A DNA stretch of 64,000 bases, taken from Flavobacterium johnsoniae (GTDB lineage Bacteria; Bacteroidota; Bacteroidia; Flavobacteriales; Flavobacteriaceae). Numbering within the stretch: position 1 is the stretch's first letter; each line of letters begins with the position of its first letter. The position numbers and the translations under genes were made by a program. Below the pieces are notes generated by a model that was not told the origin of the DNA, searched no databases, and saw only the letters and a list, made by a program, of their open reading frames with translations. The stretch covers positions 558,001 through 622,000 of the forward strand of contig NZ_MLFK01000002.1 in the NCBI RefSeq assembly GCF_001879205.1. The letters are read 5' to 3'. Positions 51,200 through 60,298 of the stretch are shown here, piece after piece.

Positions 51200-53206
51200 T
51201 TACAATTTTTTAAATCTCACTACACCACCTCCGGCACCGCCTAGATTCAATTGTAATTTGTCTGATGCTTTTACTGTTTTCTTAGAAATAGCAACTGCTT
51301 CAGGATTATTTTTTTGATTTGTTCCTTCTGCATCTACATAAATTTGTGCTTCGTAAGTCGCATTTGGATCTAAGAATGATAATGAAACGTCTACTTTTCT
51401 TGGATTTTCATTGGTCAATGTTCCCAAATACCAGTCAGCGCTGTTTCTGTCTTTTCTGGCTGTTGTAATGTATTCACCAATTTTTCCTTCTACAATTTTG
51501 GTATCTTCCCAATCTGTCGGAACATCTTTTAAGAATTGTAAAGCTGGTGTCCCTTCGTAGTTTTCCGGAAGATCTGCCAGCATTTGAATTGGAGAATAAA
51601 GCACTACATACAATGCCAATTGCTGCCCAACCGTTCCTTGAATTCTTTTTCCCGGATAACCTTGTTTTACCTCAACATCAAAAATTCCCGGCGTAAAATC
51701 CATTGGTCCGGAAAGTAATCTTGTAAACGGAATAATACTTAAGTGGTTTGGAGGATTTCCTTCGCTCCAAGCATTGTATTCTTGTCCGCGTGCTGCTTCT
51801 CTCGAAACCATGTTCGGGAAGGTTCTTCTTTCTCCTGTATCTTTAATTGATTCGTGGTATAAAACTGCTAAATCATATTGTGCTGCTTTTTCTAAAATGT
51901 ATCTGAAATAGTTCACTCCAAATTGCCCGAAGTGCATTTGTTTCATGTTCAATTTTGAACCTACGTGACCAATTTTTACGGTATGAATTCCCAGTTTTTT
52001 GTATAAAGCAAATCCTTCATCAACTTCTTTTAAATAGTTGATTAAGTTCGAACCTGTTTCGTGATATCCAATTAATTCAATGTTTTTGCTTTTTCCGTAA
52101 GCGACTACTTTTTCTAAATCAAAATTGTCGGCGCTTTTCGTGAAACTGAACATGTGCATGCGGTTTTCATACCAAGCAGGCGTCCAGCCTTTGTTCCATC
52201 CTTCGATCAATAAATGGTTGAAACCTTCTTTTGCCGTAAAATCGATATATTCTTCTGCATGTTTGGTTGTTGCTCCTTGTTTGTCGCTTTCCCAAAATGT
52301 ATATTTTCCGATGTGCATTCCCCACCAGATTCCTAAGTATTTATAGGGTTTGAAATAAGATGCTGTGTTTTTTAATTTGTCTGGTTCGTTCAAATTTAAA
52401 ATCAGGTAAGAAGTAATCAATTCTCCCGGATTTTCTCCAATTTGAATCGTTCTCCAAGAAGATGTAAAGGTATCTTTTACACGGACTTTTACTCCGTCTG
52501 CCCAAGGCACTAAGTCTGATTTTAGTTCTGTTCCTTTATTGTTTACCAAAGTCATACTTGCAAAATCATATAGATTTGCTTCGTGGAAACTTAAGGCCAA
52601 ACCGCTTTTACTTTCGATTGTTAATGGAGTCAAAACGGTATCCAATGTACTTACTGCCGCTTCTTTAAACAAGTATTCGTCACGATCTGGACGGTTTGCC
52701 GGAATCCACCATGCTTTTCCGTCTTCTTTTAGATTGAAAGTTGTTTTTTCATCCATGATGAAAATACTGTCTTTTACATTTTGTTTTGGATACACATATC
52801 TAAAAGCAACTCCGTCATCAAAAGCACGGAACTGAATTTGCAGCTTTCTTTTGTTTCCTGTTTTCTGCTGTAAATCGACTACCAATTGGTTGTAGTGATT
52901 TCTAATATTTTTCTTTTCTCCCCAAGCTTGTTCCCAAGTTTCATCAAAGGTTGAAGTTTTAGCTCCTTTGATTTCGAAATTGGTGCTTAAATCTTCATTT
53001 CCTTTTAATAAAAATCCCATTTCTGACGGTGAAATCACTTCGGTTTTTCCGTGAGAAACACCATATTTTGGAGCGTTTTTTACTAATTCAAATTTAATTT
53101 TGTTTTGTCCGTTTGGCGAAGCCAGTTCATAAGCATTTTTACTTTTCTGACTGTATCCAATCGAAACTGAAAGTAATAAAGCGGGAAGAATCAGGTGTTT
53201 TTTCAT
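51200..53206 (-). CDS. GH97 family alpha-glycosidase (SusB-like inverting type)
   Basis: A signal peptide ends near residue 19. N-terminal super-sandwich (S-P-N-G-Q-N-K-I-K-F near 30-39) and barrel motifs fit GH97. The pattern of catalytic and calcium-binding Glu residues matches SusB: Y-H-E383-T-G-S-N, L-Y-H-E452-S and A-R-G-Q-E476-Y. The retaining alpha-galactosidase branch (D nucleophile) is not evident. Inverting GH97 members hydrolyse alpha-glucosides. That is odd for xyloglucan, so it may act on another alpha-linked substituent or on contaminating starch-like oligosaccharides. Periplasmic; Ca-dependent. Confidence 0.88.
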   Translation of the reverse strand: MKKHLILPALLLSVSIGYSQKSKNAYELASPNGQNKIKFELVKNAPKYGVSHGKTEVISPSEMGFLLKGNEDLSTNFEIKGAKTSTFDETWEQAWGEKKNIRNHYNQLVVDLQQKTGNKRKLQIQFRAFDDGVAFRYVYPKQNVKDSIFIMDEKTTFNLKEDGKAWWIPANRPDRDEYLFKEAAVSTLDTVLTPLTIESKSGLALSFHEANLYDFASMTLVNNKGTELKSDLVPWADGVKVRVKDTFTSSWRTIQIGENPGELITSYLILNLNEPDKLKNTASYFKPYKYLGIWWGMHIGKYTFWESDKQGATTKHAEEYIDFTAKEGFNHLLIEGWNKGWTPAWYENRMHMFSFTKSADNFDLEKVVAYGKSKNIELIGYHETGSNLINYLKEVDEGFALYKKLGIHTVKIGHVGSKLNMKQMHFGQFGVNYFRYILEKAAQYDLAVLYHESIKDTGERRTFPNMVSREAARGQEYNAWSEGNPPNHLSIIPFTRLLSGPMDFTPGIFDVEVKQGYPGKRIQGTVGQQLALYVVLYSPIQMLADLPENYEGTPALQFLKDVPTDWEDTKIVEGKIGEYITTARKDRNSADWYLGTLTNENPRKVDVSLSFLDPNATYEAQIYVDAEGTNQKNNPEAVAISKKTVKASDKLQLNLGGAGGGVVRFKKL

Positions 53207-53643
53207 GATATTTTTTCTTAATTCATTTTTAATAAATCGGGTGTTGCAAGTGCTTTCACCCGATTTAGAAACTCAACAAAAACTTATTTTTATCCTAAGT
53301 TGGGATTTATTTTTTTGGCCACAGATTGCACAGATTAAAATGATTTCTGTGTGTTTTCTTTTTCTTAATCTTTGACTATTTTTTTTAAACACATAGAATC
53401 ATAGTTCATCGGAACTTAACAAAAGGCGTTTCACTAGTTTAAACAAACATAGTCTCTATGTTTTAAATATTTTCTAATAGATTTTATTTTTCAAATCTTT
53501 TTTTGCCACAGATTAAAAGATTTAAATGATTTTTTCTTTTCTGTGTGTTGATTTTTTCTCGCAGATCTAGCAGATTTTTAATTTTTAATCCTTTTAATCT
53601 GTGGCAAAAAATTCGTGCAATTCGTGTAATTCGTGGCAAACTT
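53207..53643. repeat. 437-base repeat-filled gap in the locus
   Basis: No ORF. It holds partial copy C of the TIR element at 53383-53467 (TTTAAACACATAGAATCATAG ... GGCGTTTCACTAGTTTAAAC). It also has two GCCACAGATT units, at about 53318 and 53505, the second pairing with AATCTGTGGC at 53597. A short tandem run TTCGTG(C/T)AATTCGTG lies at 53612-53636. The rest is A/T-rich with no promoter box that I trust. Confidence 0.7.
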
Positions 53644-56043
53644 TTATTTTACCCACTCCGTTTTGAAAGTGGTTTTTCCGTTTAACGGATTTGCAGTTAC
53701 ATCAAAATTGTTTCCGTTTTTAGTAACTTTTATTTCTTGTACGGCATCGCCTTCTGGTAAAAATACTTTAGCTGTTGCCGCTGTTGTTTTATCGCTTGCG
53801 TATACTTTTAATGTCAATTTGCTCCAATCCATATCTTTTGTAGACTGCGCTAAACCGATGTGTGGAATTGCTGTTCCGTCTTTAATTAAAACTACACTTG
53901 GCACTTCGCCGGCTTTAATTTTATGCCATCCCGATTGGTATACTTTTTTAGTTTGGTAATCGATCCAAGTTCCTTCTGGAAGGTAAACGTCTCTTTCTTC
54001 TACTTCTTCAAAAAGCGGTGCAACCAACATACTGGATCCAAATAAATACTGATTATCAACTAACCAAGCTCCGGGATCATTTGGATATTCTACAAATAAA
54101 GCACGCATCATCGGAAGACCTTTTTGAGAACTTTCTTTTGCCTGAGCATAGATATACGGCATTAATTCGTAACGCATATTATCTGCTTTTCTAAATCCTT
54201 CTAAGAACTCTTTACTGTACAACCAAGGCTCTCGAGGCGGTTCTCCGTGGCTTCTTACGTGAGACGTCAACATTCCGAATGGTGTCCATCTTCTGTAAAT
54301 ATTCTCAGGAGATTTAGTGGCAAAACCTCCAACGTCATGACTCCAGAAACTGAAACCAGAAAGACCTAATGAAAGTCCGCCGCGTAATTCTGCCGACATG
54401 GCTCCGTTTGAAGTTTCAGAATCTCCTCCCCAATGTAACGGATAACGCTGCGATCCTGCCCAAGTACTTCTCGCCCAGATTAAGGTATATCCTTTTTCTT
54501 TCTGCGTAATTTCAGCAACAGCTTTATTGTATCTTAAAGGATATAAATTGTGCTCGTAGAAACCAGTTCTTCCAGAATGGTAGATTCCGTCCGGCGGTGC
54601 AGCTTCTCCAAAATCTACTTTGAAAACGGCTACGCCTTCATCAAATAATTTTTTCAATTTTCCTTGGTACCAAGTTATCGTTTCAGGGTTTGAGAAATCT
54701 AAAACGGCATCTTCATAAGGAAGGTTTCCTTTTCTGTCTCTTACGGCTAAGTTTTTATCCATGATTTCTGGAAATAAAGTATTCTTTGGCGTGAAATACG
54801 GCAATTGCCATAAACAAACCTGGAAACCGTCTTTCTTTAAATCAGACATCATTTTGGTTGCGTCTGGAAAACGAGATTTTGCAAACTCATAATTGTTTCT
54901 CCAATCTACATCAAACCAGCCGGTATCAAAGTGAATGACATCGGTTGGGATTTTGTATTTACGCAAATCTCTTGCAACTTCACGTCCTTCTTTTTCTGAG
55001 AAATACGTGATACGGCTCATCCAGAAACCAAATGACCAAAGCGGCGGCATGGCAGCTTTTCCGGTTAAATTGGTATATTGATCTAAAACGTCTTTTGGTT
55101 CTCCAATGAAGAAAAACAAATCGGCTTCGTCATCGCCAATGTACATTTCGTTGGCACTTGAAAAATATTTTCCAAAGTCAACCGTAATTGGTGTAGAATG
55201 GTGCATGAAAACACCGTAGCCGCGGCTGCTCATGTAAAACGGAATCGGTTTGTACATCGTTTCATTTTGGATTCCGTTGGCGTCATCTGTCCATAAAACT
55301 ACTTTTTGACCGCGTTTGTTGAATTGTGTGAAAGATTCTCCACAGCCAAATATTTTTTCGTCTGGCTCTAAACTGAACGCCGCGCCCATACTTCTAGAGT
55401 AATCGCTGTTTCTGCGAACGTAAGAAAACGGAAGTGTTGGTGTGTATGTGTTTTTAAAATCGGTATCGTGAAGAGTGCTTGTCAACAATTTCCCTTTTTC
55501 ATCGTAGATTTTTACGTGCCAAGGTTTTGTCAAGATTTCAACTCTTCCGTGTTTGCTTGTATAGCTATGCCCGCCTTCGATTTTAGAATATTTCCATAAT
55601 TCCGGGTGATTTGGCGCAACGCCGTCAACCAGCATTAAAGATTCCTTTTGTGGATGAAACTGCGGCCCGGAAGTCGTTTTGATTCGAACTGTTCTATCCG
55701 AAACAAACTGAATTTCAAACGGCAAAACCGGAGATTCTGCGTATTCTGTTGTTGGGAATTCGTTTGCTTTTTCTACATCAGGTTTCATCATCATGTTGTT
55801 GAAAGCCTGACGCGTTTTGTAGTTGTATCTTAAATATTTGATTGTTCCTTTTCCTGTTGCAGGATCAAAAGAGGCCAACTCATCAGCAAAATAAAAAGTG
55901 TTCAGATAGTTCTGAAAATCTTTACTGATATCAATTGGTGCGTTCAGTACATCTGCGTTCTGAATTTGAGCTGAAGCATTTGGAACTGTAAGAAGTCCAA
56001 AAACGCAAATCGAAAACAAGGTTTTTAAATGTGATTTTTTCAT
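53644..56043 (-). CDS. GH31 family alpha-xylosidase
   Basis: A signal peptide ends near residue 26 (NASAQ). GH31 signatures: nucleophile Asp477 in F-K-V-D-F-G-E, where the extra Glu two residues later is the hallmark of alpha-xylosidases such as YicI; acid/base Asp541 in H-W-G-G-D-S-E-T; F-G-F-W-M-S-R near 338. The N-terminal beta sandwich contains F-G-C-G-E-S-F near 232. It removes xylosyl side chains from xyloglucan oligosaccharides in the periplasm. 799 residues. It carries no CBM or PA14 insert. Confidence 0.94.
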   Translation of the reverse strand: MKKSHLKTLFSICVFGLLTVPNASAQIQNADVLNAPIDISKDFQNYLNTFYFADELASFDPATGKGTIKYLRYNYKTRQAFNNMMMKPDVEKANEFPTTEYAESPVLPFEIQFVSDRTVRIKTTSGPQFHPQKESLMLVDGVAPNHPELWKYSKIEGGHSYTSKHGRVEILTKPWHVKIYDEKGKLLTSTLHDTDFKNTYTPTLPFSYVRRNSDYSRSMGAAFSLEPDEKIFGCGESFTQFNKRGQKVVLWTDDANGIQNETMYKPIPFYMSSRGYGVFMHHSTPITVDFGKYFSSANEMYIGDDEADLFFFIGEPKDVLDQYTNLTGKAAMPPLWSFGFWMSRITYFSEKEGREVARDLRKYKIPTDVIHFDTGWFDVDWRNNYEFAKSRFPDATKMMSDLKKDGFQVCLWQLPYFTPKNTLFPEIMDKNLAVRDRKGNLPYEDAVLDFSNPETITWYQGKLKKLFDEGVAVFKVDFGEAAPPDGIYHSGRTGFYEHNLYPLRYNKAVAEITQKEKGYTLIWARSTWAGSQRYPLHWGGDSETSNGAMSAELRGGLSLGLSGFSFWSHDVGGFATKSPENIYRRWTPFGMLTSHVRSHGEPPREPWLYSKEFLEGFRKADNMRYELMPYIYAQAKESSQKGLPMMRALFVEYPNDPGAWLVDNQYLFGSSMLVAPLFEEVEERDVYLPEGTWIDYQTKKVYQSGWHKIKAGEVPSVVLIKDGTAIPHIGLAQSTKDMDWSKLTLKVYASDKTTAATAKVFLPEGDAVQEIKVTKNGNNFDVTANPLNGKTTFKTEWVK

Positions 56044-56333
56044 TGGTTGTTTTTATTTTTTATTCAAAAGCCTTTTTTTTTTTAAACACATAGAATCATA
56101 GTTTTTCTTTGCGCTAAAAAGGCATTTCATTTGTTTAAATTCACATAGTTCTATGTGTTAGAAACTAGTTTCTTTTTATTCTCTTTTTACAGAAACAAAA
56201 ATCTATGTCTCTATGTGTTTATTTTTTGCCACAGATTAAAATGATTCGAAAGGATTTTTTTTCTCTAGCAGATTTAATCCTTTTAATCTGTGGCTATATT
56301 TTTTTTTAAATCTATACGCTGAATTATACACTA
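56044..56333. repeat. TIR element copy D (full) plus CCACAGATTAAA stem-loop
   Basis: The 56081-56222 segment has the left arm TTTAAACACATAGAATCATAG and the right arm TATGTCTCTATGTGTTTA, with the central GGCATTTCATTTGTTTAAAT and CTATGTGTTAGAAACTAGTT as in copy A. The remaining part, 56226-56295, is a GCCACAGATTAAAATGATT / CCTTTTAATCTGTGGC inverted repeat. Confidence 0.8.
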
Positions 56334-58829
56334 CTATTCTGCTGTAATTACGATTGTGGCTTGTTTTAGTCCATTCGCTTTAGCGGTTAATTCCAATCTT
56401 CCAGATTTATCTCCAGATTGTACAATTACTAAACATTTTCCAGCCAAAGCTGTGTGTTTATTTCCTTTGTACGGTTCATGACTTACCGGATCTCCGCTGC
56501 AAACTCCAACAATTTTTCCGTTTCCTTTTAAAGAGAAATTAATTTCTTTATTAGCATTTGGAGCTAATGTTCCTTTATCGTCTAAAATATCAACTGTAAT
56601 AAATGACAAGTCATTTTTATCTGCTTTTATCGTACTTCTATCCGCAGTCAATTTTAATTGCGACGGATTTCCAGCCGTTTTAATTTCTTTTTCTAAAACT
56701 CCTTTTCCGTCTTTACGAGAAACTGCTTTTAAGGTTCCTGCTTCAAAAGGAATTCGCCACATTACGTGTAAATCATCTCCTTTTTTACTTCTTTTTCCAA
56801 CCGATTTTCCGTTTACAAAAAGTTCCACCTCATCGGCTTTGTTATAATATGCCCAAACATCAACAGTTTGTCCAGCCTTCCAGTTCCAATGCGGAAAAAT
56901 ATGCAGTACCGTTTTGTCTGTCCATTCGCTTTGGTACATATAATACACATCTTTCGGGAAACCGGCTAAATCAACGATTCCGAAATAAGAACTTATTGAC
57001 GGCCATTCGTATGGCGTTGGTTCTCCGATATAATCGAAACCAGTCCAGATGTACATTCCAGAAAGGAAATCGTGTTTTTTGATTACTTTCCAGGTTGCTT
57101 CGTGTGTAGAACCCCAAGGCGTCTGTACCTGATCGTAAGCCGAAACCGTGTTTCCAGGATTTCCTTCTGTAAATTTAAGATCCCATCTTACCGGCCATTT
57201 TTTTATGGTGTCTGAAAAGGCATCGTAATATCCTCTTGTCTGCAGTCCCGAAGTTGTTTCGGTTGCGATGAAAGGTGTATTAGGGAAATTCTTCAGATGA
57301 TGTTCATATGTTTGATGCGCATAATTGTATCCAATTAAATCTAAAACACCTGATCCGGCAAGCGGATTGATCGAAACATCTTTTTTCTCAAACTGTAAAG
57401 TCACGGCATCAATATTCATGTTTACCGGCGGATTCATCGCTGCAGTCAACGGACGTGTTTTATCATATTGGCGCGTTATTGCTGCTAATTCTTTGGCAAT
57501 TTCCACACCTTTTTCATTCCATTGTTCCGGAATTTCATTTCCGATGCTCCAAACAAAAATACTTGGATGATTTCGGTCGCGCAGCAATTGATCTACTAAA
57601 TCTTTCTTGTGCCATTTGTCCCAATCGTTTCCGTAATCGTATTTAGTTTTAGTTTGTTTCCACATATCAAAAGCTTCATCCATGACAATGAAACCCATTT
57701 TGTCGCAAAGGTCTAAAAGTTCTGGTGCAGGCGGATTGTGTGAAGTTCTGATTCCGTTTACGCCCATTTCTTTCATGATTTCTAACTGGCGTTCGATCGC
57801 GCGCGTGTTAATTGCAGAACCCAACGGACCCAAATCGTGATGCAGACAAACTCCTTTTATTTTAACTTGTTTGCCATTCAAAATAAAACCTTTGTTCAAA
57901 TCGAATTTAAAATCTCTGATTCCGAAATTGGTTTTGTATTGATCAATGATTTTATCGTCAAGCGAAATTTCCGTAAATGCGGTATACAATTCTGGTTTTT
58001 CAACTGACCATAAAACAGGATTTGGTACTTGTATTTTTTGCTTACTTTTTTGATTGGCATTTGCACCAATTGTTATATTTTGACTAGTCGATTTTATTCT
58101 TCTAAGATCATTTCCTATACCATAAAAAATAGTTGTTGTTAATGTTGCTTTCTTTGAAGTCGGATATTGATTCTGAATTGTAGTTTCAATATTTACCGAA
58201 GCTGTGTCAGCAGTAACTTTTGGCGTTGTCACATAAGTTCCCCATTGTGCAACATGAAGTTTATCTGTGGTTTCGATCCAGACATTTCTAAAAATTCCTG
58301 ATCCCGAATACCAGCGAGAATTGGGTTGTTTTGAATTGTCAACCTTAACAATTATTTCATTATTTTTTTCTCCGTAATTTAAATATTTAGAGATTTCATA
58401 TTGAAAACCAATATATCCGTTTGGACGTTTTCCTAAATAATGGCCGTTTACCCAGACTTCGCTGTCTTTATAAACACCATCAAAAGTGATTGAGGTTATT
58501 TTTGTGCTGTCTGCCGCAGCAACTTTAAATGTTTTTTTATACCAGCCCAAACCTCCGTTTAGTGCGCCTCCGCCGTAACCTGCAGGGCTTTTTTCATCAA
58601 AATTCCTTTCGATGCTCCAATCGTGAGGAACGTTTAATGTTCTCCATTTTGTCGAAGTGCCGATGGTATCTTTATCAATAATGCTGTCATTTAAGTGAAA
58701 ACTCCAATCTTCATTAAAAGAAACTTTTCTGTTGCTAAATTTTTCATTTGTTGTTGTTTTACAGGCTGTGAAAAACAACAAGCTGACAAAGAATAATCCT
58801 ATTTTTTTATATGCAGTCGGCTTAAACAT
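56334..58829 (-). CDS. GH2 family beta-galactosidase
   Basis: Lipoprotein signal (L-F-F-T-A-C23-K-T-T). The three GH2 domains are visible: sugar-binding sandwich (about 35-195), immunoglobulin-like domain (about 200-305) and TIM barrel with R-T-S-H-N-P-P near 361. Acid/base Glu432 is in W-S-I-G-N-E-I; nucleophile Glu524 in A-T-E-T-T-S. Extra C-terminal Ig-like domains (about 640-831) match the DUF4982-type galactosidases of Bacteroidota. It probably removes galactose from xyloglucan side chains after GH95 and the esterase act. Periplasmic. Confidence 0.92.
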   Translation of the reverse strand: MFKPTAYKKIGLFFVSLLFFTACKTTTNEKFSNRKVSFNEDWSFHLNDSIIDKDTIGTSTKWRTLNVPHDWSIERNFDEKSPAGYGGGALNGGLGWYKKTFKVAAADSTKITSITFDGVYKDSEVWVNGHYLGKRPNGYIGFQYEISKYLNYGEKNNEIIVKVDNSKQPNSRWYSGSGIFRNVWIETTDKLHVAQWGTYVTTPKVTADTASVNIETTIQNQYPTSKKATLTTTIFYGIGNDLRRIKSTSQNITIGANANQKSKQKIQVPNPVLWSVEKPELYTAFTEISLDDKIIDQYKTNFGIRDFKFDLNKGFILNGKQVKIKGVCLHHDLGPLGSAINTRAIERQLEIMKEMGVNGIRTSHNPPAPELLDLCDKMGFIVMDEAFDMWKQTKTKYDYGNDWDKWHKKDLVDQLLRDRNHPSIFVWSIGNEIPEQWNEKGVEIAKELAAITRQYDKTRPLTAAMNPPVNMNIDAVTLQFEKKDVSINPLAGSGVLDLIGYNYAHQTYEHHLKNFPNTPFIATETTSGLQTRGYYDAFSDTIKKWPVRWDLKFTEGNPGNTVSAYDQVQTPWGSTHEATWKVIKKHDFLSGMYIWTGFDYIGEPTPYEWPSISSYFGIVDLAGFPKDVYYMYQSEWTDKTVLHIFPHWNWKAGQTVDVWAYYNKADEVELFVNGKSVGKRSKKGDDLHVMWRIPFEAGTLKAVSRKDGKGVLEKEIKTAGNPSQLKLTADRSTIKADKNDLSFITVDILDDKGTLAPNANKEINFSLKGNGKIVGVCSGDPVSHEPYKGNKHTALAGKCLVIVQSGDKSGRLELTAKANGLKQATIVITAE

Positions 58830-58844
58830 AGTGTTTTAAATTTT

Positions 58845-58884
58845 AATAACCTGAAAGCAGTTTTTCGGCTGCTTCCAAGTTATT
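58845..58884. repeat. bulged hairpin between GH2 and the glycan-binding gene
   Basis: AATAAC...AAGCAG pairs with CTGCTT...GTTATT around a TTTTTCGG loop, with bulges. It may adjust expression between the import genes and the enzymes. Confidence 0.5.
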
Positions 58885-58908
58885 AGTTAACCAAAATTTA
58901 TTTCATTT

Positions 58909-60276
58909 TTAAGGGATTATATAGTGGAATACAAACCATTCATCTTTGCCCGCATCATATGATGTTCCAAACCAGATACCTTTTTGAAGGAAGTCATTAT
59001 TGTAGGCTTTAACTACTTTAATAACGTTGGTTGTTGGGTTCATCCAGCTTGTTGAATTTTGAATAAGCGTGTTGGTTCCTAAATTGATTTCATTTTTGGC
59101 TTCATCAATTGTAAATAATCCTGTGGTTACTACGCCGTTTTGGCTTCGGGTATAATTTAGTTTTCCTCCAAATTGATCAAAACGAATCCATGAATTACCA
59201 GCCGCTTCTGCCCAGTCATCATTCCATCCCCAGTTATAAGAACTTGTGGCATTGATAGTCCATCCTTTTCCTTTTCCTAACCAGTCAACAGGATTTCCTT
59301 TGCCGTCTAAGCTCCAAACTCTTCCTGCACCAACGCCTCCGGTAATCATTTTTAATAATTCGCCTGAAGCAAAAGTTGGATTGAAACCTTCATCGTAAGT
59401 TGGTCCGGTAACCGGCGGTACATAACTGTCTGCATATTCTTTTGAAACAAAGTTCCAGATATACCACCACGGGCCTTCGCTATTGGTTCTCATAATGGCA
59501 ATTCGCAACTGGTTTTCAGTAAGTTTTAATACTTTAATATTGTTATTCCAGTTGGTTGCGTTTGCAATATAATTGTCTGGTCTTAAAATCGTTGCTCCAG
59601 TTGTGGTTAAAGTATGCGTATTAACGTCTAAGAAATAAGTACCGCTTTCTTTAGTTGTACCATCAGGTTCATTAACCGTCATGAAAGGCCCGCCTTCAAG
59701 ACTGAATGTCATGGTTCTTCCCCAATGCATATCAGCATCTGAACTTGAATTTGCATTGCCTTCCGGCTCCCAGTTTGGTGTAAAATTACCCCATTCTACT
59801 ACTGTACTAGGATCTGCATAAGACATTGCTCCCATTGCTAAACCATATTTACCATTGTCTGCAATCCATACTTTCTTTTTGCCAACTCCTCCTGATAAAG
59901 CAGTCCAAAGCGGATCATTCACATAATTTAAATTATCCTGAGTAACGGCCACCGTAACAGGATCCAGTTCTACGATTCCTGCGCTTGTTACTGCCGAAAT
60001 TTTTATCGTATAGTTTCCTTTAAAAGCGTACTGAACCGTTTGTACAGCCTTATCTGATTTTCCTGTAACATAATCCCAATTTAAGATAACACCAGGAGTT
60101 GTGTTTTTTAAGATCACGGTATTTCCTCCCGGATCTTTTACTAAATCCTGAGTAATTTCAAAATGTATATCCGATTTGTCGATCGGGCCGTCAAGAGAAT
60201 AACTTTCAGGCGAACAAGATGATACCAGCATTGCCAGCATCAAAAATGATGTCATTAATAATTTTATATTTTTCAT
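58909..60276 (-). CDS. surface glycan-binding-type lipoprotein with PKD domain and internal duplication
   Basis: Lipoprotein signal (L-V-S-S-C21) directly after susD, where surface glycan-binding proteins normally sit. A PKD-like sandwich spans about 37-115 (I-L-N-W-D-Y...Y-T-I-K-I-S-A). The rest consists of two copies of a roughly 185-residue module: one from L-S-G-G-V-G-K near 127-133 to I-A-I near 262, the other from I-T-G-G-V-G-A near 311-317 to W-F-G near 437. Each contains a V-W-x-x-D motif and a late L-x-V-x-T strand. Many surface Trp residues (W168, W270-W271, W349-W354) fit carbohydrate binding. No enzymatic motif is visible. Confidence 0.82.
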   Translation of the reverse strand: MKNIKLLMTSFLMLAMLVSSCSPESYSLDGPIDKSDIHFEITQDLVKDPGGNTVILKNTTPGVILNWDYVTGKSDKAVQTVQYAFKGNYTIKISAVTSAGIVELDPVTVAVTQDNLNYVNDPLWTALSGGVGKKKVWIADNGKYGLAMGAMSYADPSTVVEWGNFTPNWEPEGNANSSSDADMHWGRTMTFSLEGGPFMTVNEPDGTTKESGTYFLDVNTHTLTTTGATILRPDNYIANATNWNNNIKVLKLTENQLRIAIMRTNSEGPWWYIWNFVSKEYADSYVPPVTGPTYDEGFNPTFASGELLKMITGGVGAGRVWSLDGKGNPVDWLGKGKGWTINATSSYNWGWNDDWAEAAGNSWIRFDQFGGKLNYTRSQNGVVTTGLFTIDEAKNEINLGTNTLIQNSTSWMNPTTNVIKVVKAYNNDFLQKGIWFGTSYDAGKDEWFVFHYIIP

Positions 60277-60298
60277 TTTCTTTCATTTATAGTTAAAA

